Below are positions 27,801 through 40,241 of a stretch of DNA of 64,000 nt, piece after piece; within the stretch, counting starts at the first letter, position 1, and each line of letters starts with the position of its first letter. Origin of the DNA: Cymodocea nodosa. Lineage: Eukaryota > Streptophyta > Magnoliopsida > Alismatales > Cymodoceaceae. A program made the position numbers and the translations under genes. A model generated the notes under the pieces. That model saw nothing but the letters and a program-made list of their open reading frames with translations. It searched no databases and had not been told where the DNA came from. The DNA lies in NCBI GenBank assembly GCA_036874045.1, contig CM072338.1, forward strand, positions 18,994,501-19,058,500, read 5' to 3'.

Positions 27801-30800
27801 CATATTTTATATTTTCTGCTAACTTTCTACAACTTTTCTTTTTATCATTTTTTGTAACTTTCTGAAATTTTTTTTCTATTACTTTTTGGATGCACAAACA
27901 AGACCTTACATATTTTATATTTTGTGTGGTGTACATCCTACAAAACAAGAGGGATGAATATATGGTTCATGTTCCTAACATATAACTTGATTTGTTCTCT
28001 TGAAAATGATTTTTTTATACAAAATATTTTGTTGCAATTGAAAAAGATATCCAGGAATTGACTTTACAGGTACTGCACTCAATGGTACAAGGTAGCACCA
28101 CATCGTGTGTGTTCAGAGTGGTGGGATGCGGTGTTGGCTCCATTGAAGGAACTAGAGTCTAAAGCAACTGGGGGTGGTATTGTTATGGGAACATGCTTGG
28201 AGAATGCCTCCTGTGAAATGGAAAAAAATCAAGTGAAATCAAATTCCATCACTGGATCTCCAAAAGACGTAAAAGCTTCTCCATTGCCCAAGGACCATGA
28301 CCATCCAAATGCTGGAACTCAAGAAGAATCTAAGCAACATTTAAACAGAGCTGATGTTGAAGGTTCCACTTCAAATTATTTTACGAGTAGGGATTCTCTT
28401 GAGGATATGGAGTTGGAAACTAGGGCCCTTACTGAGCCTCTTCCCACAAATCAACAGGTATTAAACTGGTCATTACTTATTCTACAATACCATCTGACTG
28501 CAGAGGTCATTGTTGCAATCTTATTGACAATCAAAATGTTTTCTCTGCTTAAAAAATAAGTTTTTTCAGTGATTAATTTTAATTCAGGCCTACAGAAACC
28601 ATCCTCTTTATGCTATTGAAAAGTGGCTCACCAAGTACCAGATACTTCATCCTAAGGGTCCCATTCTTGGCTATTGTTCTGGTCATCCTGTCTATCCTCG
28701 GGATTCTGTTCAAATTCTAAAAACCAAGCATAAATGGCGATGTGATGGCTTGCAAGTAAAACCACATGAAGTTCCCGCCAAGGTTTGAGCAACTATGCTT
28801 TCAAAGTTTGTAATAATTCTTTGGACATCTGATTGACTTCAAGTTTTTGTTCAGGTAATCAAATGTTCTCCAAAACATACTGAAATGCAAAATCATGATG
28901 CACTTGGTGTTTCAGATTCAGATAATCATAACAACGTTGAGTTGTATGGGAGGTGGCAAATGGAACCATTACATCTTCCTCATGCTGTTGGTGGTATTGT
29001 GCCCAAGGTAACATTTAGATGCCATTTTAGCAGCATGTATTTGATTTCAGAGTTTTATTAGCTGTACATTAGTCTTTCAAATTTTCTAGTTACATTAGTA
29101 TGGATGTCTCGTGTTGCTGTATGTTGTAAGGTGTTCGTTTAACTGATAAGAAGGGGGATTCTGCTCCCTAGGGTGATCCTTTCGATCATCCTTCCTTGTA
29201 TCCTTGATTGACCCTAATGATTAAGACTCAATCTTACCAACTTACCCTTTTCAGAAAAAAGAGGGGGATTTATGGCAACATCTTGTGGATATCTGTCATT
29301 TATTGATCCCTGGGAACAATTTTTGGCTTTCTGCACTAGAATATCTTGGAGTTGGAGCCTTTTTGGTCGTATGGATGAATGTGTTTTTTGAGAGGATGAT
29401 TGTATGAGGTAGTTGGTGAGGAGGGGTAGACTTTTCTTATAAAATATGGCATCTTTGAGAGGCAAGATGACTATCGGTGAGCTTCTGCTAATGACTTTGT
29501 TGGAGATACTCAATGGAGTTAACATTGTACTTCACACTACTTTATTTTAATATCGTTACCCTCTTTCTGTTAATTATATCATTTTTTGTTTCAGTTGGTT
29601 TTCAATTGATTCTCATTTCCATTTTTTCAATAATATAATTTAGTTAAACTATTTATCCATACTTGTTCAATATTGCCATCAATGGGTAACATTTATGTAC
29701 TCAATTTGCACCTCCTTTTAAATTGGAAGATCTCAGAAGGTTGGAGTGAGACAACAGATGCTACCTTGATTATCTTGAGTTTTGAATTATAATTTGGATG
29801 CTTTGCATGATTGACCTTGTATCCAAGCTTGATTTTTTATTATTCAATTGCTTTAGAATGAGCGTGGACAAGTTGAAGTATGGTCTGAAAAGTGTCTTCC
29901 ACCTGGTACCGTGCACCTGAGATTACCAAGACTGGTCCAAGTTGCCAAGAGATTGGAGATTGACTTTGCCCCTGCCATGGTTGGGTTTGATTTCCACAGT
30001 GGTCGTGCTCTTCCCGTGTTTGAAGGGATTGTGGTCTGTACAGAATACAAAGAAGCTATCTTAGCGGTAAGCAATAACTTGATGGAGTTATCAGTTGCAC
30101 CTATTTATGAACTTTGTACTTAGAGACATTATGGAATTACGTCTTTGCCCTTTAAGTTGAAAATACCTTTTTCTTATTCTATTTTACATTTAATAGGGTG
30201 CAGAAACAGATAGATATTAGAGATGGCAATGAAATATTCACGTGAATTATTCTGAGCAAAGTGAGCTCTGGTTTTTTTCTATGTTCCCGAAGACCTGAAG
30301 TCTTGGATCAGTCTTGCATTTTTGTTAATTTGTTTACCCTATAAATTTAAATTTTCTGCAGGCTACATCTAGGATTCCAGTCACAATTTATACTCGTGTC
30401 CCTTGCTTTAGTTTTTTTTTTTTGGCATCAGTTAATGGTTAGTGCCTAAGTATCAAACCTGAAAGCTTATCCTTCAATGCTTATGGTGTGAAGAAAACAG
30501 CACTTGTGCAAACAATGGTAGTCCCTTTGCTTGAAAAACTAATGAATTTGATATTTCAAAATTTGATTATGTGCTTGTTGGACAACCTATGTCTGAGGGT
30601 TCACGATGCGTTCATTATACTTTGCATTTTAACGCAAACATGCTTGCTCGGCCGTAGGAACTCATGTGGTATTGCTTTGTTATTACTAAAAGAGTGAATT
30701 CAAAATTGCATTATAAACGTGCTTCATTCGCCGTAACATATTCTGTCTACATTTATGTTTTTTTATATTTTAACCAAGGTTCTTTTTTTTTTAATATTTT

Positions 30801-31189
30801 TAACCGAAGTGGTTATACTATAGGCATATGTTGAGGAAGAAGAGCGAAGAGCAAGTGTAGAAAAGAAGCGGGATGAAGCTCAGGCTCTTTCAAGATGGTA
30901 CCAGCTCATCTCTTCGATGGTGACAAGGGAGCGGTTGAGTGCCTCCTATGGTGGTGCATCTTCATACTCTCAACTTCTAAGAGAACAAGAGACTGGTGTG
31001 CCAAAGTATACTGGCAAGGAAGATGATTTGTATAATAAGCATCATGTTGCACATGGCAGACCAACATGTGTGTTAGATGACAATCACGAGCACACCTTTC
31101 CATTGGAGGATCAGCATTTTGATGAAGAGAGCTTGGTGAGGACAAAGCGATGTCCCTGTGGATTCTCCATCGAGATGGAGGAGTTGTGA
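15814..31189 (+). CDS. RAD4: DNA repair protein RAD4 (XPC homolog)
   Basis: RAD4/XPC recognises helix-distorting DNA lesions and starts global-genome nucleotide excision repair in the nucleus. Thirteen exons: 15814-15874, 16685-16806, 17010-17273, 17355-17447, 17653-17745, 17832-17933, 22989-23038, 25995-26738, 28070-28457, 28588-28782, 28855-29007, 29857-30066, 30824-31189. All junctions are GT-AG with matching phases, giving 946 residues, somewhat longer than I recall for Arabidopsis RAD4 (about 865). The N-terminus starts MRTRN, the reason for choosing this ATG. A basic patch (SLRRASAKEK) precedes the transglutaminase-like region (about 150-510, e.g. ALNIPTRFVSILD, GRWVHVDPIIAIIDGEGRVE). 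BHD1 (RYCTQWYK, NHPLYAIEKWL), BHD2 (YGRWQMEPL) and BHD3 (PRLVQVAKRLEIDFAPAMVGFDF) follow. An acidic/charged tail ends CPCGFSIEMEEL. Introns 6 (5.1 kb) and 7 (3.0 kb) are swollen by transposons. Confidence 0.93.
18600..21860 (-). mobile_element. Decayed LINE with internal deletion, antisense in RAD4 intron 6
   Basis: Read on the minus strand, a non-LTR retrotransposon ORF2 starts near 21475 with MKIIFWNAKGMDQ, the usual endonuclease opening. It continues with an EEP-endonuclease piece near 20156-19908 (VVGGDFNVT) and the endonuclease-RT linker near 19430 (NKEEIAWRQQSR). It then jumps to C-terminal matter near 19010 (LLERNSKIFHD) without a recognisable reverse transcriptase. Stops and frameshifts are frequent. 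The copy is dead, RT-deleted, and interrupted by another element at 20208-21218. Ends are approximate. Confidence 0.7.
20208..21218. mobile_element. 1,011-bp inverted-repeat element nested in the LINE
   Basis: The left end GGGGGGGTTTGTGCAC matches the reverse complement of the right end, AGGCCTGTTTGTGCAC, at 11-12 of 16 positions. Both ends are flanked by CAA (20205-20207 and 21219-21221). Removing the segment with one CAA rejoins the LINE sequence smoothly. The words GTGCACAAACA and GTGTACAAACACCTAGAT recur near the right end as subterminal repeats. The middle is almost pure AT with no ORF, so it is a non-autonomous DNA transposon. Confidence 0.65.
23400..24680 (+). mobile_element. LINE 3' fragment in RAD4 intron 7
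   Basis: Translated with frameshifts, the region gives LVKWNEVCKP and FNKALLLKLL, then FWLDKW, DAWVWTKFVWKCKATLKVWAF and CLLCQEDVDDTCHLFFKC. This is the order found downstream of the reverse transcriptase in plant L1-type LINEs, the last piece being the zf-RVT CxxC...HxxxxC motif. An in-frame stop follows. It ends in T- and A-rich sequence near 24680. It is a 5'-truncated, dead copy in the same orientation as RAD4. Confidence 0.65.
26905..27465 (-). mobile_element. LINE endonuclease fragment, antisense in RAD4 intron 8
   Basis: The minus strand reads GDFNIT-like sequence at the right edge, then WSNFQTN, LDCIFV, LWLSM and KAGALLDG with stops between them. These fit the end of a plant LINE endonuclease domain and its linker. 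It is a short dead fragment starting about 170 bases after RAD4 exon 8. Confidence 0.55.
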
Positions 31190-32607
31190 CTCCGGTACAT
31201 GGGGTATTCTCTATTGCCAACTGTCGTCGGTATGGTCCGCTCAATGAAGCGTTAGTGATCGATTTTCGTTTTGACTATCATAGGCTTCATACATCCTGAT
31301 CTTTATTGCTGCCCAGGAATTCTTCATACCTAACATTAGATATATCTATTCTTGATTACCAAAGATGGTAGTTTATTTGCAGATAGCTTAACCTCAAAAC
31401 CCGGAGTGTATGAATCTCACAGTACGTTGGGGGGAAAACAAAGTTTACTAAATTCAAGCCCCCTCAATGTCCCTTTAGTCAATGAGAGGCAGATCAACAG
31501 CTCGTGCAGGACACTACTAATGTTCCATCCTTGCACAAAGTCATCGGACGGTATGGAAACCCACGATCAGCCCGGTTCTTTGATCAAAGAAAAAGATCCG
31601 AAAGGCCCAGGCTGTATTAAGAATTAATATTCCATGCAGAGGCACATCAATTCCCCCTCCTCCCCCTCTGCGTGGGCTTCCATCAATTCCCCCATTTGTC
31701 AACAGGAGAACAGTTTTTCTAAAGTGTCGTTATGGTTTGTGATGTAATTTATGGAAATTTCAATTTATAACTGTAGTGGTTGAGAATAGACTAAAAAATG
31801 GCGAATGCCACGCGCCGATGCAGACTAAAATGTAGTTTCGTAGGACAACAACAGGTTATTAACTAATTGACATTTTTTTCCTTTGCAGGCCATTAAGAAA
31901 AAGAAAATTTCAGGTCTAAATCAAGATAAAAATACTATCAACGTAAAAAATAATAATAATAACAACAGACTACTTTTTAACTTTAGTGATGAAAATCATA
32001 TCGTTGTTAGTGTTAAACAGGAAAGATGAAGTAGGGCGTATATTAGGCATAAACCCAATCTATTTACAAGCATATATGTTGCTTGAGGGCTAAATTGAGC
32101 TGGAATACCCTGTTCTCGTCTCTCGAGTGGTCAGCACAGATGAGATGTTCCAATAAGATCAAATCCATCCATCAGACCACAAAATCATCAATCATAACAA
32201 AGTAAGAATTCAAAAAAGACTGAAATTGTGGCAATTTCCAAATTCACGTCAACACCATTTTGATACATTATATTAAAAAGAGAAAAAAAAAAAAGAGAGA
32301 CAATACTCGAATATCGATAAAGACTAATTACATCAATCTCATATGACCAAGCGCATCCACATGTTGCAATCTATCGTCAACCTAACATTTTGACAGAGAA
32401 AGATACAAAAAATATGAAAATAGCCCAAGCTGTTGACATCTTGCTAGGCAATCACCGTTCCTTCAAAGAAGAGCAAAAAGGAGCCGAATTGCACACTCAC
32501 AGCTGCGAAGGTAAAACAATCGATTCCAGTCCTCAAATGACCAAAACCTGAACCAACCAATCATGACACAACAAAATGAATCAGATTGGAACAGCACTAA
32601 TGCATCT
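31190..32607. other. Convergent intergenic region
   Basis: This lies between the RAD4 stop and the receptor-kinase stop. The first several hundred bases are moderately GC-rich and probably RAD4 3'UTR. An A-rich microsatellite-like run lies near 32280. A 91-codon open frame at 31352 has no recognisable family and I do not call it a gene. Confidence 0.5.
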
Positions 32608-35479
32608 TCAATCCATGAATGCCGTTGGAGATTTCATGCTATCCGGCTTTTGCTGCTCGGCCTCATCTGGATCAAGGCTTGCCCTCTGAATCACCTCAAT
32701 ACTTGCCACAACATTTGACATTGTTGGGCGATTGTCTGGGTACTGTGCAGAACAATCTAGGGCAAGCTGCAAAAGCTGCACCATCTCATCTTCCACACGA
32801 TACCTTAAAAGTTCCAGGTCAAACACCTCAGTTGTCCACTCCTCGCGCACAATTGATTGGACCCATCTGGGGAGATCCACACCATCGTCATTAAGCACGG
32901 CTTGTGCTGGTACCTTTCCTGTGAGCAGCTCTAGCACCAGGATACCAAAACTGTAGACATCCGCCTTCTGTGAGACCTTACGTGGGTCGGTTACTTCAGG
33001 GGCACGATAGCCGGAAAACCTGTTAGATGTTGAAGATGGACGTGCGAATTGAACAAGACCATGATCTGAGACAAGAGCATGATCGGATTTGGCAAGGAGA
33101 ATATTGGATGACTTGATGTTGCCATGGGAGACCTCGGGGCCAGTTGAGTGAATGAACAGAATACCACGGGCAGCACCAACAGCAATGGACAACCGTGTTT
33201 CCCAGTCAAGTGGGGTGCGGTCAGTTTGCCTGCTACCTGATGATAAAAAAGATACGAGTAAATGACACAATCATGTGTAAGAATACACTCATGGACAAAT
33301 CCACAATGAATCGGAAACAAATATATAAATTGCATGACTACGTATGCAATGACCGATCAACATGAGACAATTTCCTATAAAGGCTAGAATGCATATATAG
33401 TTTATGGGCAAAACATAGCACCAGAAAAGATCTCCATTTCTAATGCACAAGGGCGGACGGACAAACAAGAAAGAATTTTCCAGAGAGACTACTGAAACAT
33501 GTAGGCTATGATTCAAGCACGTCCATCTCCTGAAAATGGACGTCTGGGCAGACTTTGCAAGAATAAAAGGACAAATTTTCAGGATTAACAAGATTATAAA
33601 GAGCTTCTATCGGCAAAAATTAATCAGATTTGGAATCAGGAATCTTCCGATAATTGATAATGATAGATGGATAGCTCAAACTTCTTCTCAAATTGATGCT
33701 CGCAAAATAAACCAAATTTTGAACAAAAACAAACCATACCGACAAGCCACAATGTTAAGGTTGCTATTACTAACATAGCAAATTATGGAAGGATTAAGCA
33801 GGTCCAAGAATATAATGTCATACGATATATTCAATATATGGATATTTCGTGGAAAAGAATCACTCCATCTGCAAACTAGAGAGGTTAAAATCACATGTCA
33901 CGTAAGTTTCCTACAAGTACTTGGAAGAAGAAAACATATTCAAAGTACACACCAACCAAACACAAGACTTCCAAATTCAGTAAATACCAAAATAACACAC
34001 TTCGAATTTCCAGATTTAGAGTTCTAGCTAGAATTCTAACCCTAAAAACCAAAACACAATCTTAGATGAATCTATGAATTACCTGTGTTTCAGTCTAGAA
34101 CAAAAGGAGAAGTAAATTCTGATTGGAAAGTGAGAGATGCGAATGAGACTCTTACCATGAAGCAGTGCTGAAAGACTTCCCATGGGCATGAAGTCATATA
34201 CCAGGAGCTTTTCATCCTGGCTGAAATAGTAAGCCCTCAGGGGCACTACATTGGGATGGTCCATCTTTCCCACAGCCTCAATCTTCTCATTGAATTCCGC
34301 CTCTGGTAGATCCACATCCTTAAGCCTCTTCACCGCCACCGTGCTACCCATCTCCAACATCGCCTTATACGCCGTCCCAAAAGTTCCCTTCCCGAGCACC
34401 TCGGCAGAAGCTCTGAGCAAATCCTCCAGTTCAAACGCCCTGTCCTTCCTGCCGAAGAACACAAGAGTTTTGCTCTTAGCCGACCCTTTGGATCCCGTCG
34501 AACCCAAAGGAGCAACAGCAAAGACCCTTCTGACGGGAGTTACCTCTCCACCGTACCCAGCTTCGCCATTCCTATTCCCGTCCTTGGGCACAACATCGAC
34601 CGATTCTTTCTTACTCTTCCTCAAACGATAACAGAGAAACAGAATGACAAGGATCAGCAAAAAGACGCTGACAGCACCGACCACGATCCCAGCTATAGCT
34701 CCACCTGAGAGCTTTTTGCCTGGGCGCTCAATGTTCGGTTGTTGTTCTTTTTTAGGGCAATCTTTGAGTGGAGCTCCACAGAGATATGGCATCCCCAAAA
34801 ACGAATCCTTTTTCCATTTACGGAGACTCTGAGGGATGGGTCCGCTGAGATTATTGTAAGAAACGTTGAAAAACCGAAGACTCAATTTCCCGAGATCAGG
34901 AATTTTGCCACTAAAACTATTGTTCTCAAGGTACAACATGTCGAGCCTTGATAACTCATTGATCCCCCCGGGAATCTCGCCAGAAAACTTGTTGTTAGCG
35001 AGGTTAAGCTTCTTAAGCGACTTCATCGAGAGCACGACGGAGATGTTGCCTGAGAAGAAGTTGCTGACGAGATGGAGACCCCTGAGCTTCGTGCAGGCGG
35101 AAAGATCAGATGGGAGAGGACTGTGTAGGCCGTTATACCGTAGACTAACAACCCGAAGGTCCGTAAGATTGCCGAACACGCCCATAGGGATGTCGCCTGT
35201 GAGAGCCTTTCCCGGGAGCCGGAGGGACGTCACAATGCCTTTCTCACAGCGGATGCCCTTCCAGGAGCAAACCACAGTGGAAGTATTCCACCGGTACGTC
35301 TTCCCTCTCACGGCGTTGCGGAACTCCAGCAGCGCCGCCTTCTGTGACGACGGATTGAGCGCGACGGCATGGACGAAGAAGAAGAAGAAGATGACGACGA
35401 CGACGACGACGATGAGGAGGCGGAGTGGCAGCAGCAGAGGCGGCTGCTTGGCGGAGGGGAAGACCGCCATCATCATCAT
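32608..35479 (-). CDS. LRR receptor-like pseudokinase (RKL1/RLK902 type)
   Basis: A plasma-membrane receptor-like protein of 650 residues is encoded by two exons, 35479-34156 and 33236-32608, joined GT-AG in phase 1. The start is the first of four consecutive ATGs; upstream in-frame codons lack an ATG. A signal peptide with a Val/Phe-only core (23-36) precedes an LRR N-terminal cap (CSWKGIRC), about five LRRs (90-225), a Cys pair, a TM helix (260-285), and a kinase-like domain from about 350. The glycine loop (GKGTFG, 363-368) and the VAVK lysine (384) remain. The catalytic HRD is HGN (479-481) and DFG is DHG (499-501), so phosphotransfer is unlikely, as in many LRR-III receptors. The closest family by motif is RKL1/RLK902 and 'probable inactive receptor kinases'. 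The intron lies inside the kinase domain, as is usual for this subfamily. Confidence 0.92.
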
Positions 35480-38360
35480 CTTCGGAGCTCCAGCGCAAGG
35501 TTTAGGAACCAAAGCAGATTTTTTTTTTTTTTCTCGTGGCACCGGCGCCACCGCGATTAAAACCAGAAAAAAAAGAAGGTGAGAGGAGAGACGGCAACGG
35601 ACGAGAGAAACGCCGCAAACGCAGATCGGTTCGTTGGACCGCGGGTTCCTCGGTATGCTTCGCGGGAGAAGATGTCATCATCTCCTTCCGGGGTTTTGTC
35701 GCGGCGAGGGTTGACGGCGGAGTGCATCCGCGGGTGCAGTGCAACGGAAGAGGAGGTCGCCAGGTCGGTCGGCCGGTCGCCATAAAATGGAACGGGGTGG
35801 GACGGAAGAACGGGTCCGAACCGGCGGGCCGGAACCCGCGTCGGGTTCGTCATTATTTTTATATTATTTCAATATTATCACAGCTGTTCGATCGAGGAGG
35901 AGAGAGATGGAAGATTATTTACGTACATGGGACCCAGAATGACATGGCTCCGTGGAGCCCACCACCCCCAGCGTTGGACTTGGGCCGTTGGGGCCCATCC
36001 GATTTTTACTACCATTTCATGACGGGAATTAATCGATTTATGATGTGCCGTTCACGCTACGCTCCAAAGATGAATTTCTAATTACTTTCGCCTTCTTCCT
36101 GTCCCTATTTTTCGGTCATTTCTTCGTTACGAAAAACTAGTTGATTCCGATGGAAGCGGTCTTGAATTGATATCCAAATAGAAATATTATTTATTATCGT
36201 TGTCAAAAAAGATTTATTTGATTCCGACGGTCATTTCCTCCCTTTACTCTCTTTTTTTAATCTCATTTTCCCCCTTCCCATACATAGTGTCGTCATCGAA
36301 AACATTTTCTAACGTTCCATCGTAATCAAAGGTTTCGCTTCCTGTGTATGACGCAAGAAAAAAATAACACCACCTAAGTCTACTGCCTGTCGGCATCATT
36401 TACCTGTCTTCGAGAGAACTACTTCGAAATTTAATAGGCATGTTGATCATAGATTAATTGGACATCAATGCAGTTTGTCTACTCTTGTGCTTGAAGAAGC
36501 GTACCTTAATTCAAAAATGTGAACCGTACATGTTGTGCACTATTTCACATATTGCATGATCAAGGTCGATTTTTACGTTCTCCAAGATTTTAAACTTTTG
36601 TTTAAGGCTACATGCACCCGTTAGTTAGATTGATTAAATTCTTACGGTTAATTCTCCCCCTCCTCCACCTTCTTTCGATAAATCAAGCCTTTCTCCTAAA
36701 TGTACTACGTACTTTATGATTATCATGATGTAAATGATCTTCCAAGGGGGGGAAGAAGATTACACTTTTGATTAGTCGGGCATCATATATAATTACAGAA
36801 AACCATCACATCTCTAATTTTGTTAACCCAGCGAGCACTCATGACGCCTCGTTTATTTGGAAGAACTTATTTTATAGTTTTTAAGGCTACTTTGCACGGA
36901 AGCCCACTAAAAATGTAGAATGTTGTCGTAAGTGATATATATATAATTTTCTGCCGCGCTCCGGAGTAGCAAAGACCGGTAAAATCAACGTCCACGTGCT
37001 CCGACGATGTAAAACGAGTATTAGCACGCGTAACAAATAAAACGAATTATTTAAAGTAAACAGGTCAAATAACTTATGAAGCAAAATGAGTGACTTGTTT
37101 TCACCCACCGACAGATTAAACAAATTGAGTGTTCGGTAAATTTCACGTCACATGTTTCGTTCATATTTCTTGCGCGTCATGCTAATTCCAACATTTAAAA
37201 TTTTAAATTGCCTTTGCATGTCTACGTTTTGTTAATTCTTCTTAAACCTATATTCTTTTTTTTTCTTTTTAAATTAACAAGAGAGTTAAGCACCAGGATT
37301 TAAAGGAAGTTTTTCACGTGAAAGAAGTCTAAGGTAATCATATCGTACGTCGACAATTTTTTCTTTTGAAAGGTATCTGAAGTGATACATGGTCTGCATG
37401 TTAACTAGTCACTTCCCCCACCTTTAGATCTTCTGTCTGACTTTAAACCATCAAAAGAGAATATAAAATGACACAACCTCAACCATCTTAGCCACTTAAA
37501 ATTGTTTTCTAACCTATGTTTACTCTATCCTATCATTCCACTCCTTGCCACACAACTAGCAATGGCATGTGGTTTTTTCTAAATAATACATAGTTGTTAT
37601 ATTTTGCCTTCTTTAATCCCTTGCACTTAAATCATACAGCTACTAGATATGCTTCAAAATTCTATGCTTTATATGATTCTTGATAGTCTTTATAGTTCAT
37701 TTTTTTTTTTTTTTGCAAAGTGAAAGATTAAAGGTATAATTGTATGATTGATGTGACGCGAAAAAATATTTAGACACCTTTTGCATAAGGAATTGTTTAA
37801 TACATATTTTATATTGCAGATCCCAAATTAAATTTAAGAATTATTCCTACAGGACGATATTTATGCAATACAAGCATTTTTAAAATAGAACATTTGAATG
37901 ATAAATGACTTTTATACTACGACGCATACTCTTTTAGGATGGTGCGATTGCTAAAACATCCTTCGCATGTGTAAGTTACCAGCTTATAAACAATATTCCA
38001 ACCCATACATCGAATGAGTAGATTGAAGTTAAACATAAAATAATTAATTAAGACGTCAACGACTTAAATCTAAGCCAACTTGTTGACACAGCTTATCACC
38101 CGAGATGTGCACTGAACTCTTTTGTCTGGGCGTGCAGTGATGCAAGGATGATGGGATTGACAGAGACTTGGCATTTTCTTCATTTTTAAACTAAGCAAGT
38201 AAAACGTCAAAAACCCTTATCCTTTAATATATATATATCACCTACAAGTAAATAGGTAAATCCACAAATTAATACTTAAATTCATAATAAAATAAAATAA
38301 AAATCACATCCTCATTTACCTGAGAGGGGACGAAGGGGACGAGGAACGTTGGTACAAACT
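35480..38360. other. Intergenic region upstream of the receptor kinase
   Basis: The first 350 bases are GC-rich and are probably the 5'UTR and promoter of the minus-strand receptor kinase. Long open frames there are composition artefacts. Beyond about 36100 the sequence is AT-rich with no gene, RNA or clear element that I can support. Confidence 0.5.
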
Positions 38361-40241
38361 TAGAAGTGTCAATTGAGTTGGATCATTGTAATCTAATTCA
38401 ACCTAGTTCATAATAGATTGGTCCAACCCAATCTAATTTAAGAAATAAAGTTAAGTCAAGTTACAATATATTAAAAATTCAGCCTACAAGTCGATAAGGC
38501 TAAGTTGGCCCGTAAGCCTAACTCGTAAGTCTGTGTACGTTTTTCAATGTTTGTAAAAGTAAATGTTATTTTAACATTCGTTTGAAATCAACAAAAATAT
38601 ATATATATATATGTATATATATATATTAAAATATGATATCTTTTTTATATATATTAATTACTTATTTAAATCTTAAGATTAAAATAAAAATTATTAAAAA
38701 TAAATAAATGTAATACAAACTTATTTAAACGTATAACTTGACGTAACAATTGAAAATTTAAAACGTATAACAAAATTTAAATAACATATTTGATATGTAT
38801 GTTATAAAATATGAAATATAATAAGCACAAAAATATCTTAATTTTCATGATTATTGTCATTATTATCAATAATTATTTATAATATATTTGATGACGAACA
38901 TAATAATTTTAACGTAACAAATAAGAAAGAATTAAATAATTTTAATAATTTTAATTATAACTATTTAATATAAGATAATCTTGATTTTCTAGAATTTGAT
39001 GTAATAAATTAGTAAAAAATACAAAAATATATATTTCTTATTTTATCATTAATGATTAGAGATTTACTAACAATTTCAACTTTTTTGTAGTATGAGAACA
39101 AACATTTAATATTAATAGTAATATATTAATGATAGAAAAGTAATATTAAAAAATGATATTTTAAAAGCATTAATATATGATAAAGATTAAGAACTTACTC
39201 TTTTTCATGAACAATAATAGAAAGATAACATCATCGATGAATTTATAAATTTAAATATTTAAATATAATTATATATATTAAATGTAAAAATATTTGATGT
39301 AATTACAAAAATGATGTATTTTTAATTTGAATTTAAAAATAAAATAATTATTTTAACTTTATGACTTATGTTTAAATGTGTTGATAGATGATGAATCATG
39401 AATGATACATTGATGATGTTATAATATTAATATTAATGTGATAAATCATGATTTATAAATGATGACTTTTATGTTCACATATTTATAAATAAAATAATAT
39501 GTGTAAATGATGAATTGATTATTGAAAATATTGTAATTTTTTTATTTTAATTTAAAATCAAAAAAATAAATATAAAAAAATCAAAAATTTGATTAAACCA
39601 AAGTTGAAATTCAATTAGGCCAAAGAAAAAAAAATAAAAAATTTCAATAAGACTATTAAGCTTCGATTAGACAGAAGAAAAAAATTAAAAAACTCCAATC
39701 AAATCAAAGTTTATCTTCGATCAAACTAAAAATAAAAAATAAAAAATTTTCATCAAATCAAAGGAAAAAATAAAAAACTTCAATTAGATTGAAAAAAAAA
39801 AACCTTTGATTGATCAAATTAAAGAAAAATAATAATAATAATAATAAGTTTAAAAAAAATCAAAAACTTCAATCAAACTAAAGTTGAATTTCGATGAAAT
39901 CAAATAAAAAATAATAATAATAAAAATTTTGATTGAACTAAAATAATAATTCAATCAAATCAATGAAAAAATAAAAAACTTCAATTAAATTGAAGTTAAC
40001 TTTCAATCAGATAGAAGAAAAAAATTAAAAAATTATAAAAGTGAACCGAACTACTGGCCAAATTAGACTATCCTGAAAAAATTTTAAGTTAGACCAAACT
40101 ACCCTAAAAAAATTTCAGATTAGGCCAAACTATCCCAAAAAAATTTTAAAAATTTCAACCCAACCCAACATAACCAAACATAACCTGTAACCGAACGGAT
40201 TGATACTTTTGACCGAACCAACCCAAACCCATTGACACATC
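38361..40241. mobile_element. hAT-like element, about 1.88 kb, non-coding
   Basis: The left end TAGAAGTGTCAATTGAG and the reverse complement of the right end, GATGTGTCAATGGG, share GTGTCAAT, the typical subterminus of plant hAT elements. The flanks are TACAAACT (38353-38360) and TACAAACC (40242-40249), an 8-bp target-site duplication with one mismatch, the length expected for hAT. The interior is about 85% AT with (TA)n near 38596 and a degenerate tandem array at 39580-40060. No transposase frame is visible. Confidence 0.55.
39580..40060. repeat. Degenerate minisatellite array
   Basis: The words AAAAACTTCAATCAAAT, AAAGTTGAA and TTTCGATCAAA recur about every 50-65 bases with substitutions and variable A-runs. 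CAATCAAAT and its near-complement GATTGAA alternate, so the array could fold. It lies inside the hAT-like element. Confidence 0.55.

Noticed and set aside
31352-31627. 91-codon + frame after RAD4
   Set aside because: It lies in the probable RAD4 3'UTR and has no family features.
35536-36081. 181-codon + strand open frame upstream of the receptor kinase
   Set aside because: It lies in a GC-rich promoter/5'UTR with several overlapping open frames on both strands and matches no family.
39580-40060. CRISPR-like array
   Set aside because: Units are degenerate, A-rich and of variable length without unique spacers, and this is a plant nuclear genome.
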